A DNA stretch of 64,000 bases. It comes from Fibrobacter sp. Its GTDB lineage: Bacteria; Fibrobacterota; Fibrobacteria; Fibrobacterales; Fibrobacteraceae. The stretch covers positions 1 through 64,000 of the forward strand of contig JAKSIK010000002.1 in NCBI GenBank assembly GCA_024398835.1, given 5' to 3'. This document shows positions 36,735 through 44,753 of the stretch, in pieces. The notes under the pieces are model-generated. The model was given only the letters and a program-made list of their open reading frames with translations. It searched no databases and was not told the origin of the DNA. Positions within the stretch are counted from its first letter, which is position 1; the number at the start of each line of letters is the position of its first letter. The position numbers and the translations under genes were made by a program.

Positions 36735-36806
36735 TCCCCCGTCAAGAATTTTTATGTCTGAAATATTTTTTAATTGTGAATTTTGAATTATAAATTGTGA
36801 ATTGAT

Positions 36807-37565
36807 ATGATTTTCGTCTGCATGGCCACATATAACGGAGCGAAGTTCCTGCGGGAACAATTGGATTCCATCCTCACGCAGCTGGATGAGAGCGCTAAGG
36901 TTATTGTGGCGGATGATGGCTCTACCGACGGAACGCTTGAAATTTTGCGGGAGTACGGGGCCCGTGATATAAAAGATGTTGCCCGCGATGCAAAAGGCGT
37001 GGCCCAAGTTCAACTGATTCCCGCGGCAGGGCACCCACTTGGCCCTATTTATAATCTGGAACGGTCTTTGCAAGAGGCTTACAAACAAAGTAACGCCGGC
37101 GATTTGATTTTCCTTGCAGATCAGGATGATGTTTGGTTGCCGGGAAAAGAGAAGCAGATGGTAGAAGCCTTGCAGAATTCGGCCCTTGCCGTTCATGACG
37201 CCTATCTTTTGCAGGAACTCTATGAAGGAGTGTTTGAACGGGGAGACAGACTCTCTGAAATCCGTCCTTTCGCAAAGGGGCTATTCAAAAACTGGCTCAA
37301 GAATCGTTATACGGGCTGCTGCATGGCATTGCACTGTGAACTTCTGGACAAAACACTCCCGTTCCCGAAGAATCTCCCAATGCATGACCAGTGGCTGGGG
37401 ATGATTGCAGAGAAGTTTTTTGATGTGACTTACGTTGATAGCCCCCTTATCAGTTATCGCCAACACAAAAAAAATGCCACCCACATTGCAGGGGGTGGCG
37501 CAGGTGTTATCCAAAAACTGAAATGGCGCTTGGATTTACTCAAGGCGTTTTGGTCGCGGCGGTAG
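36807..37565 (+). CDS. Family 2 glycosyltransferase (short)
   Basis: The 252-residue enzyme shows FVCMATYNGAKFLREQLDSI, VADDGSTDGT and FLADQDDVWLPGK. It is short of the C-terminal region found in the 317-residue relative at 29646 but still has NLPMHDQWLGMIAEKFFD and the following YRQHKKNATH, so the core is complete. Its last codons contain a terminator-shaped hairpin that serves the opposite strand (37467-37499), and it overlaps the convergent gene by 26 bases. Confidence 0.85.
   Translation: MIFVCMATYNGAKFLREQLDSILTQLDESAKVIVADDGSTDGTLEILREYGARDIKDVARDAKGVAQVQLIPAAGHPLGPIYNLERSLQEAYKQSNAGDLIFLADQDDVWLPGKEKQMVEALQNSALAVHDAYLLQELYEGVFERGDRLSEIRPFAKGLFKNWLKNRYTGCCMALHCELLDKTLPFPKNLPMHDQWLGMIAEKFFDVTYVDSPLISYRQHKKNATHIAGGGAGVIQKLKWRLDLLKAFWSRR
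37467..37499 (-). terminator. Intrinsic terminator of the convergent gene, inside a CDS
   Basis: Read on the minus strand, GCCACCC and GGGTGGC form a 7-base GC-rich stem with a 10-base loop, followed by A and eight T. It lies 41 bases beyond the stop of the minus-strand gene at 37540, within the coding region for KKNATHIAGGGA of the plus-strand transferase. Confidence 0.85.
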
Positions 37566-38058
37566 CCCGAACTATATCGATCCAACCGTTTTGTACAAAA
37601 GCTCCGGCCATAACTAGGTCGTTTTCCGCTTTTTCGTAGGCTTTTAGGATCTCGTTGTAGGCCTTAGTGTCACGGATGACCTTCACATCCTTGGTGAGTT
37701 TTCGTTCCAGAAAGTCCTGCTTCCATTGGGCGGCGTCCGCGAGGCATTTGCAGGCGGTGTCCAGCGCTTTCAGGTAGGCGGGGAGGGCGTTGAAGTAATC
37801 CTTCTCGAAATCTTTAGCCTTAGGCTTTGCCTCAGCCACTAGATTTTCTTGGGCGATGATGTTCCTCCGAATTTCTCCCATGAGGCGGACGATGCGGTTG
37901 AAGTCCACCTGGGGCCAAATGAGGCAAAACGGCCACATTTTTTTCCAGTGGAACTTGAACATGGATTCGTGAGCCGTGTTCTTTGCGCGCACCAATTCCC
38001 GCAGGTTATCGAAGATAATCTGAAAGGGTGCCTTGTTTTCGATAGAATTTTCCGCCAT
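37540..38058 (-). CDS. Helical protein of unknown function
   Basis: I do not recognise this 172-residue protein. It is helical and charged, with no signal peptide (FQIIFDNLRELVRAKNTAHE, then KDYFNALPAYLKALDTACK). It looks cytoplasmic. I use the ATG at 38058, which has a TATATTGT box 4 bases upstream. A longer frame to 38106 is poorly supported. Both partners of the convergent overlap keep clean reading frames, and its own terminator lies inside the opposite gene. Confidence 0.7.
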   Translation of the reverse strand: MAENSIENKAPFQIIFDNLRELVRAKNTAHESMFKFHWKKMWPFCLIWPQVDFNRIVRLMGEIRRNIIAQENLVAEAKPKAKDFEKDYFNALPAYLKALDTACKCLADAAQWKQDFLERKLTKDVKVIRDTKAYNEILKAYEKAENDLVMAGAFVQNGWIDIVRATAATKTP

Positions 38059-38210
38059 GGCCACAATATAGATAAAATCATCTTGAACCGTTAGGACAAC
38101 GACCACTTAGTGCCTTTGACGCTTATGTGGACATGATTCTCGGTCATGGGGACGCGAATCTGGCAGATTTACTATACTTCCCTATGTAATTCATACAAAA
38201 AGGTCGCTTT

Positions 38211-39377
38211 ATGAAAAAGTTCCTTCTATCCTCTGTTTTTGCGGTGACATTTGTCGCACTCTGTGCATGCGGTGACGATGTTACCGAGGTGAACGAAATT
38301 CATCAGGAAGGAATAGCCGTCCTTGATGCAGGTCTAGAACTTTCGAAGCAGAAATGCGATGCAGAAAACATGGGCGAGATGCTTTTTGTGACGGATTCTG
38401 CCGAAGTGTTCTTCTGCGATGGCAAAACCTGGCAGACAACAAAGGGTGCCGATGGTAAGGACGGCGTTAACGGCTTGGATGGTGAAAATGGGAAGGATGG
38501 TGTCGGCAAGGATGGCAAGCCCGGCGAACCGGGTGCCGATGGCAACGATGGCGATGATGGCGCCGGTTGCGTAATCGTAAAGGATTCTGCGGGTGTTGTG
38601 ACTCTTGCTTGTGGTGAAGGTGAAACTGCCGATACCACCACGCTTTTCAAGGCCACTTGCGGCTCTATTGTGTTTGACCCCGCTACGCACTTCTGCTCAG
38701 AAGGCATCGTGCGTGAGTATGGCTTTATCGAAGACAGTCGCGATGGACAAAAGTACCGGACTGTTAAAATTGGCGCCCAGACCTGGATGGCGCAGAACCT
38801 GAATTACGATCCAAATTTTTTGCCGGAGGGGGCTGAGGACAGCATCGTTTGGAGCTGGTGCTATAATGATAGTGCGGAATATTGTGAAAAGTATGGCCGC
38901 CTGTACACCTGGGCTGCAGCCATTAATTCAGTTGCCTTGGCAAATGATGCTTTGAACCCGCAGACCTGTGGTAATGGCGTGGAAGATTGTACGCTACCTG
39001 CAGTTATTCGGGGAGTGTGCCCTGAGGGCTGGCATCTTCCGGATACTACGGAATGGAGAACATTGTTGACCTTTGTTGGAGGTCAGGATGTTGCCGGAAA
39101 AATGCTGAAATCCACCAGCGGTTGGAACGACAAGTCTGATGGCTCCAGTGGAAATGGAGTGGATTCCTACGGTTTTGCAGTGCTCCCTGCGGGTTACCGA
39201 GATTACGGCGGCGATTTCAATGCTGAAGACGGAGATTCCCGTTTCTGGTCGTCAATTATCGAGTACTCTAGTAGCGACGTCTATGCCTATTTCGTACAAT
39301 TCGACTACAATAATTCAAACGTGGACATGGACCCCTTTCATATGGACTTCGCACACTCTGTCCGTTGTGTCAAATAG
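38211..39377 (+). CDS. FISUMP-domain lipoprotein with collagen-like repeat
   Basis: The 388-residue protein has a lipoprotein signal (LCAC, Cys20). A short Cys-x-Cys mini-domain (residues 49-74: CDAENMG, then FFCDGKTW) follows. Next is a collagen-like Gly-X-Y stretch (residues 79-119, GADGKDGVNGLDGENG and so on). The last 215 residues form the Fibrobacter succinogenes major paralogous domain: KIGAQTWMAQNLNYD, CPEGWHLPDTTEWRTLL, YGFAVLPAGYRDYGG, FWSS and HSVRCVK. The domain is expanded in this genus and its function is not known. It probably faces outward. AAAAAGGTCGCTTT precedes the ATG, and a TATACTTC box lies 30 bases upstream. Confidence 0.93.
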   Translation: MKKFLLSSVFAVTFVALCACGDDVTEVNEIHQEGIAVLDAGLELSKQKCDAENMGEMLFVTDSAEVFFCDGKTWQTTKGADGKDGVNGLDGENGKDGVGKDGKPGEPGADGNDGDDGAGCVIVKDSAGVVTLACGEGETADTTTLFKATCGSIVFDPATHFCSEGIVREYGFIEDSRDGQKYRTVKIGAQTWMAQNLNYDPNFLPEGAEDSIVWSWCYNDSAEYCEKYGRLYTWAAAINSVALANDALNPQTCGNGVEDCTLPAVIRGVCPEGWHLPDTTEWRTLLTFVGGQDVAGKMLKSTSGWNDKSDGSSGNGVDSYGFAVLPAGYRDYGGDFNAEDGDSRFWSSIIEYSSSDVYAYFVQFDYNNSNVDMDPFHMDFAHSVRCVK

Positions 39378-39479
39378 GAAAAATCCCGTTCGTTGTCGCT
39401 TTTTTACATACTTTAGGTTTGCATTTCGGCGAATTTTGAATTAAATTCTATGAAAACCGTTCAATTTTGAAGGAATTTT

Positions 39480-40037
39480 ATGAATAAAACGAAATTCAAG
39501 ATTTTGGCTATCGTGGACGCTGTCATCATCGTAGCCCTCTTTATCGTGATGTTCACGCTGAAGGGTCAGTACAACGAACAGGCCCAGACTTCTGTGAAGG
39601 AGCAGGTGGGCGCTTACCAGGAGAAGGCCAACGGCGTTCTTCAGGAGCAGTGGCTCTCCATGGACCAGTACGGCATGGCTTGGAAGCTTTTGTTCACGAC
39701 CCTCACCGGCGACAAGACGGAAGCCACCTTCGATGCTACGGCAAAGGCCATCTTTGAAAACAAGGATGCTCGTTTGAAGCAGCTTTCTTACATGTACACG
39801 GCTGCGGGCATTAATCCGGAAGCCCAGAACAAGATTAACGAAGCCGCCGGCATGGCCGACAAGCTCGTTGTGAAGGACGAGAACGGCGTGAAGGAAGTGG
39901 CTTGCGGTAAGAACTGCGTCATCACATTCACCTTTGCCAAGGGTAAACTTGTGAGCCAGGACTACAAGGCCTTGGTGGAATACAACATGACTGAAAACTT
40001 TAAACTGGAAGCTCCGGCAGCTTTCCACTTCGAATAA
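39480..40037 (+). CDS. Membrane-anchored protein of unknown function
   Basis: The 185-residue protein has one N-terminal helix (residues about 8-27, LAIVDAVIIVALFIVMFTL), then KGQYNEQAQTSVKEQ and a mainly helical outside domain with a C-terminal strand pair near VACGKNCVITFTF. I know no family. GAAGGAATTTT precedes the ATG. The gene lies 11 bases before a gene of similar build, and both may come from an old duplication. Confidence 0.75.
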   Translation: MNKTKFKILAIVDAVIIVALFIVMFTLKGQYNEQAQTSVKEQVGAYQEKANGVLQEQWLSMDQYGMAWKLLFTTLTGDKTEATFDATAKAIFENKDARLKQLSYMYTAAGINPEAQNKINEAAGMADKLVVKDENGVKEVACGKNCVITFTFAKGKLVSQDYKALVEYNMTENFKLEAPAAFHFE

Positions 40038-40048
40038 GGAGCACTGAA

Positions 40049-40537
40049 ATGAATATCAAGACTATTGCTATTGCTCTTACGGTTCTCGTGTTCGGCGTGC
40101 TGATTCTCGTGCTTACGCAGAAGGGCAACTATGTTTCCCAGGCTACGGAACACTACGAGAAGACAACTGCCAATTCCTTCAAGGGAACTTCCAAGATTGT
40201 GGAATATGTGGGCAGCTCCATCGACATGAACAAGATGCTCTGGGCTCTCAGCTGTGAAGCTATCCAGACGGTGAAATCCTCTCAGGACATGGCCAAGCTG
40301 GAAGGAAAGTATTTCCCTTCCACCAAGGGCGCCAACAGCATTTCCAAGATGACCCGCCGCTTTGAAGCAACCAGCGCCTACTTCATCGTTTCCAGCTTTG
40401 ATAAGGTGGAAGTGGACCCGAAGACTCAGCTGAAGACACTCTCTGGCCTCAAGTCCATCGACGTGAATGCTCTTCTTGGCGAAGTGGCCATGGCTGCTCC
40501 TGTTGAGGAAGAGGACGAAGGTTCCGAAGAAGAATAA
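40049..40537 (+). CDS. Membrane-anchored protein of unknown function, possible relative of the previous gene
   Basis: The 162-residue protein has an N-terminal helix (IAIALTVLVFGVLILVLT) followed by QKGNYVSQATEHYEK, echoing the KGQYNEQA of its neighbour at the same place. The end is acidic (EEEDEGSEEE). AAGGAGCACTGAA precedes the ATG. The spacing of 11 bases and the shared terminator show one operon. The function is unknown. Confidence 0.75.
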   Translation: MNIKTIAIALTVLVFGVLILVLTQKGNYVSQATEHYEKTTANSFKGTSKIVEYVGSSIDMNKMLWALSCEAIQTVKSSQDMAKLEGKYFPSTKGANSISKMTRRFEATSAYFIVSSFDKVEVDPKTQLKTLSGLKSIDVNALLGEVAMAAPVEEEDEGSEEE

Positions 40538-40567
40538 TTCGTAACTCTTTAATAGACAATAAGTTAC

Positions 40568-40596
40568 AAAAGGCCGCTTTCGGGCGGTCTTTTTTT
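40568..40596 (+). terminator. Intrinsic terminator
   Basis: AAAAGGCCGC and GCGGTCTTTT pair with one G-T wobble around TTTCGG, followed by a run of seven T. It ends the two-gene unit. The 160 bases from here to purL hold only a short GGGC/GCCC hairpin that I can see and no riboswitch I recognise. Confidence 0.85.
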
Positions 40597-40760
40597 GTGC
40601 AAAAAAAGGAGCGGGCAGCGCCCTAGAAGTACTTATTTTACGGGCATTGCCAGCGTTAACCATTTTCGTCCAACCCCTTATCAAATGCTAGATTTAGCGC
40701 CGTAATTTTTAACAGTGCCTGGCTTGCGATGTCCGCGGGTCAGTGCGATCAGAGGTGACA

Positions 40761-43700
40761 ATGCTTATTCTTCGTGGTACTCCGGCTCTCTCGGATTTCC
40801 GTATTCAAAAATTGATGGCTGACTTCAAAAAGGAAGGCCTGAATGTTGCAAGCGCTTATGCAGAATTCCTCCATGTGGTGGATCTCGCGGCGGAACTCTC
40901 TGGCGAAGAACTGGCGACCTTGGAGAAGGTGCTTCACTACGGACCCATGCGCGAAGTGAAGGCTCTGGAAGGCGAACTTTTTGTGGTGTGCCCGCGTCCG
41001 GGAACTATCAGCCCGTGGAGCAGTAAGGCTACGGATATCGCCCACATTTGCGGTCTCCCGGCCATCAAGCGCATTGAACGCGCTATTGCTTACTATGTGA
41101 AGTTTGAAGGTGCCGTGCCTGCCAATGCCCGCGATGTAATCAAGGCGAAGATTCACGACCGCATGACCCAGGCGGTGTTCGCCGATACCGCTTCCCTGGA
41201 AGTTCTCTTCAGCAAGGAAGAACCGCGCCCGCTGAACATCATTCCGGTGCTTACGGAAGGCCGTGAAGCTCTGGTGAAGGCAGACAAGGCCATGGGCCTC
41301 GCTCTCTCTCCCGATGAAATCGACTACCTGGTGAAGAACTTCACGGAACTCAAGCGCAATCCGACAGACGTGGAACTCTACATGTTCGCCCAGGCCAACT
41401 CCGAGCACTGCCGTCACAAGGTGTTCGGTGCGGAATGGACCATCGATGGCGTGAAGCAGGACAAGTCCTTGTTCCAGATGATTAAGAACACCTACCAGCT
41501 CCACAACACCAACATCTTCAGCGCCTATAAGGATAACGCCGCTGTGATGAAGGGCGCAACTGCTGGCCGCTACTACGCCGACCCGCGCAACAACAAGTAC
41601 GATTTCCACAACGAAGAAGTTGATATCTTGATGAAGGTCGAAACCCACAACCACCCGACGGCAATTTCTCCGTTCCCGGGTGCTGCGACCGGTAGTGGCG
41701 GTGAAATCCGCGACGAAGGTGCGACGGGTAAGGGCAGTAAGCCGAAGGCCGGTCTCTGCGGCTTCAGCGTTAGTAACCTCAAACTTCCGGGTGCCGTGCA
41801 GCCTTGGGAAAAGGACTTCGGGAGTCCGTCCCGCATCGCGACTCCGCTTGATATCATGATTGACGGCCCTCTTGGTGGCGCCGCCTTCAATAACGAATAT
41901 GGCCGCCCCAACATCCTCGGCTACTTCCGCACTTTCGAACAGGAAGTCTCCAGCGAAAAGGGTACCGAAGTCCGCGGCTACCACAAGCCCATCATGCTGG
42001 CGGGTGGTCTTGGCAACATCAAACACGACCACATCGAGAAGGGCCACATCGATCCGGGTGACCATCTGGTGGTACTCGGTGGCCCTGCCATGCTCATTGG
42101 TCTTGGTGGTGGTGCAGCAAGCTCCGTGCAGAACGGCGCCGGCAATGAATCTCTGGACTTTGCCTCCGTGCAGCGCGAAAACCCCGAAATGGAACGCCGC
42201 TGTCAGGAAGTGATTGACCGCTGCTGGGCTATGGACGACGAGAACCCCATCACCTTCATTCACGACGTGGGCGCAGGTGGACTTTCCAACGCTTTCCCGG
42301 AACTGGTGAACGATGGCGGTCTCGGCGGTAAGTTCGAACTCCGCAACGTGCCCAACGATGAACCGGGCATGAGTCCGTTTGAAATCTGGAGTAATGAATC
42401 CCAGGAACGCTATGTGATTGCAGTTGCGGGAAACAAGCTAGATGTGTTCGATGCTATTTGTAAGCGCGAACGCTGCCCGTATGCAGTGGTGGGCGAGGCC
42501 ATTCCTGAAAAGCACTTGACTCTGACCGATAAGCACTTCGGTTCTACTCCAATCGACATGCCGCTGGAAGTTCTCCTCGGTAAGCCACCCCGCATGATTC
42601 GTAACGAAAAGAGCCAGAAGCGCCCGCTGAATTCCGCTGTGGTTCCGGCAGATGCTTCCATCAAGGATGTCGCGCACCGCGTGATGGCGAACCCCACGGT
42701 GGCCGACAAGACGTTCCTCATCTCCATCGGTGACCGCAGCGTGACCGGCATGATTTGCCGCGACCAGATGGTTGGCCCGTGGCAGGTGCCGGTGGCCGAT
42801 TGCGCTGTCACGAGCGCCACGCTTGACACCTACGAAGGTGAAGTGATGAGTATGGGCGAACGCGCTCCTATTGCGTTGATTAGTCCCGCTGCTGCAGCCC
42901 GCATGACGGTTGCGGAGGCCCTCACGAACATGGCCGCGGCTTATGTGCCGGATATGGGCCGTGTGAATTTGTCTGCAAACTGGATGGCAACGCCTAACTA
43001 TGAAGGTGATGGCGCCGACCTCTATGAAGCTGTAAAGTCCATCGGTATGGAACTCTGCCCGGAACTGGGAATCACAATTCCTGTGGGTAAGGATTCCATG
43101 AGCATGAGCACCGTTTGGAGTGATGCTAAGGGAAGTCACCGCGTGACGGCCCCGATTTCTTTGGTGATTAGCGGTTTTGCTCCTTGCGCCGATGTGCGTA
43201 AGACATTGACCCCGCAGCTCCTGCAGAAGAAGGATACGAGTTTGCTGCTGGTGGATTTGGCCCGCGGTAAGAACCGTATGGGTGCTTCCATCGCGGCTCA
43301 GGTCTACAACAACTTGGGCGACAAGGCTCCGGATGTAGATAGCGCAAAGGAACTCCGCGCCTTCTTCGAAACCATCCAGAAGCTCAATGCCGCGGGCAAA
43401 ATTATGGCTTACCACGACAAGAGCGATGGCGGTCTCTATGCTACTGTGGCTGAGATGTGCTTTGCTGGCCATGTGGGCGCAACTCTCGATGTGACAGCCC
43501 TCAAGGGTAACCTCATCGACGCTCTCTTCAATGAGGAATTGGGCGCAGTGCTCCAGGTTGCAAACGCAGATGTCGCCGCCGTTCGCGACGCCTTTGCCGC
43601 CGCAGGTCTCGGCGATACAGTCGCTGTTATCGGTACGCTTAACGACACTTATAATTTTGTGATTGGCGATTACACCGAGGGCCTCTCCGACATTCGCGCC

Positions 43701-44636
43701 ATCTGGAGTGACACGACACGCCGCATCGCCGCAATCCGCGATAATCCGGCCTGCGCCGAAAGCGAATACAACCTGAAGTTGAATCAGGCCGACAAGGGCA
43801 TTAGCCCGAAGGTTACCTTCGATGTTGCCGCTGGCGCCAAGGTTGTCAAGGATTACACAAGCCGCCCGAAGATGGCCATCCTCCGCGAGCAGGGCATCAA
43901 TGGCGAGCTGGAAATGGCTGCCGCCTTCCAGAAGGCTGGCTTCGAAAGCATCGACGTCCACATGACCGACATTTTGAGTGGTCGCGTGAGCCTCAAGGAC
44001 TTCAACGGTCTTGTGGCCTGCGGTGGCTTCAGCTACGGCGACGTCTTGGGCGCCGGCGAAGGCTGGGCCAAGAGCATCCTCTTCAACCCGAAGGCTCGTG
44101 CCGAATTCGAAGCCTACTTCAACCGCAAGGATACCTTCACGCTCGGCGTTTGCAACGGCTGCCAGATGGTCAGCAACTTGAAGGATTTGATTCCAGGCGC
44201 CAAGCACTGGCCCCGCTTTGTGCAGAATGCCTCCGAACGCTTCGAAGCCCGCTTCGCAAGCCTCAAGGTGGAAGAGACGCCGGCGGTGCTCCTCAAGGGT
44301 ATGGCTGGCTCCGTGCTCCCCATCGCTGTGGCTCACGGCGAAGGTCGCGCTGAATTCGCAAGCCGCGAAGCAGCTGAAGCATGCCTCAAAACTGGTCTCG
44401 TGACCCTCCGCTATGTGGACGGCAACCACGACTACACGGAATGCTACCCGCTGAACCCCAACGGTTCCCCGTTCGGCATTACGGGCCTCTGCTCTGAAGA
44501 TGGCCGCGCCATGATCATGATGCCTCACCCCGAACGCGTCTACCGCACTTGCCAGAACTCCTGGCACCCGGCTGACTGGGGTGAAGACGGCCCGTGGATG
44601 CAGCTGTTCCGCAACGGTCGAATTTTCGTGGGTTAG
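40761..44636 (+). CDS. purL: Phosphoribosylformylglycinamidine synthase (single-chain PurL)
   Basis: The 1291-residue enzyme converts FGAR to FGAM with glutamine in purine synthesis, in the cytoplasm. It is the long single-chain form (Escherichia coli has 1295 residues) with an N-terminal PurS-like part. The FGAM synthase core follows, with [33 protein letters not shown] and [17 protein letters not shown]. The C-terminal class I glutaminase has [20 protein letters not shown], the catalytic Cys in GVCNGCQM and [16 protein letters not shown] at 40751 points to the ATG at 40761 rather than the GTG at 40743. Codon use is strongly biased, as in mdh. It stands alone. Confidence 0.96.
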   Translation: MLILRGTPALSDFRIQKLMADFKKEGLNVASAYAEFLHVVDLAAELSGEELATLEKVLHYGPMREVKALEGELFVVCPRPGTISPWSSKATDIAHICGLPAIKRIERAIAYYVKFEGAVPANARDVIKAKIHDRMTQAVFADTASLEVLFSKEEPRPLNIIPVLTEGREALVKADKAMGLALSPDEIDYLVKNFTELKRNPTDVELYMFAQANSEHCRHKVFGAEWTIDGVKQDKSLFQMIKNTYQLHNTNIFSAYKDNAAVMKGATAGRYYADPRNNKYDFHNEEVDILMKVETHNHPTAISPFPGAATGSGGEIRDEGATGKGSKPKAGLCGFSVSNLKLPGAVQPWEKDFGSPSRIATPLDIMIDGPLGGAAFNNEYGRPNILGYFRTFEQEVSSEKGTEVRGYHKPIMLAGGLGNIKHDHIEKGHIDPGDHLVVLGGPAMLIGLGGGAASSVQNGAGNESLDFASVQRENPEMERRCQEVIDRCWAMDDENPITFIHDVGAGGLSNAFPELVNDGGLGGKFELRNVPNDEPGMSPFEIWSNESQERYVIAVAGNKLDVFDAICKRERCPYAVVGEAIPEKHLTLTDKHFGSTPIDMPLEVLLGKPPRMIRNEKSQKRPLNSAVVPADASIKDVAHRVMANPTVADKTFLISIGDRSVTGMICRDQMVGPWQVPVADCAVTSATLDTYEGEVMSMGERAPIALISPAAAARMTVAEALTNMAAAYVPDMGRVNLSANWMATPNYEGDGADLYEAVKSIGMELCPELGITIPVGKDSMSMSTVWSDAKGSHRVTAPISLVISGFAPCADVRKTLTPQLLQKKDTSLLLVDLARGKNRMGASIAAQVYNNLGDKAPDVDSAKELRAFFETIQKLNAAGKIMAYHDKSDGGLYATVAEMCFAGHVGATLDVTALKGNLIDALFNEELGAVLQVANADVAAVRDAFAAAGLGDTVAVIGTLNDTYNFVIGDYTEGLSDIRAIWSDTTRRIAAIRDNPACAESEYNLKLNQADKGISPKVTFDVAAGAKVVKDYTSRPKMAILREQGINGELEMAAAFQKAGFESIDVHMTDILSGRVSLKDFNGLVACGGFSYGDVLGAGEGWAKSILFNPKARAEFEAYFNRKDTFTLGVCNGCQMVSNLKDLIPGAKHWPRFVQNASERFEARFASLKVEETPAVLLKGMAGSVLPIAVAHGEGRAEFASREAAEACLKTGLVTLRYVDGNHDYTECYPLNPNGSPFGITGLCSEDGRAMIMMPHPERVYRTCQNSWHPADWGEDGPWMQLFRNGRIFVG

Positions 44637-44682
44637 GGTCGTTTTTTTTGAAGACGCTCCCGTTAAGGGAGAATTACTTCAG

Positions 44683-44720
44683 CTCTCCTCGCTTTGTATC
44701 GAGGGGAGTTTCTTATATTA
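44683..44720 (+). terminator. Probable terminator after purL
   Basis: CTCTCCTCG and CGAGGGGAG form a 9-base stem with one wobble around CTTTGTAT. TTTCTTATATTATTTTT follows. A smaller CTCCC/GGGAG hairpin stands just before it at 44657-44671. Confidence 0.6.
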
Positions 44721-44753
44721 TTTTTACAAGAAGTCATGAGTTAGGAGACATGT

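Noticed and set aside
40600..40760. Riboswitch in the purL leader
   Set aside because: Only a short GGGC/GCCC hairpin is seen. No purine, ZTP or PRPP riboswitch core could be matched by eye.
42438..44567. 709-codon open frame on the minus strand
   Set aside because: It is antisense to purL, whose motifs are unmistakable. No domain is visible in the minus frame.
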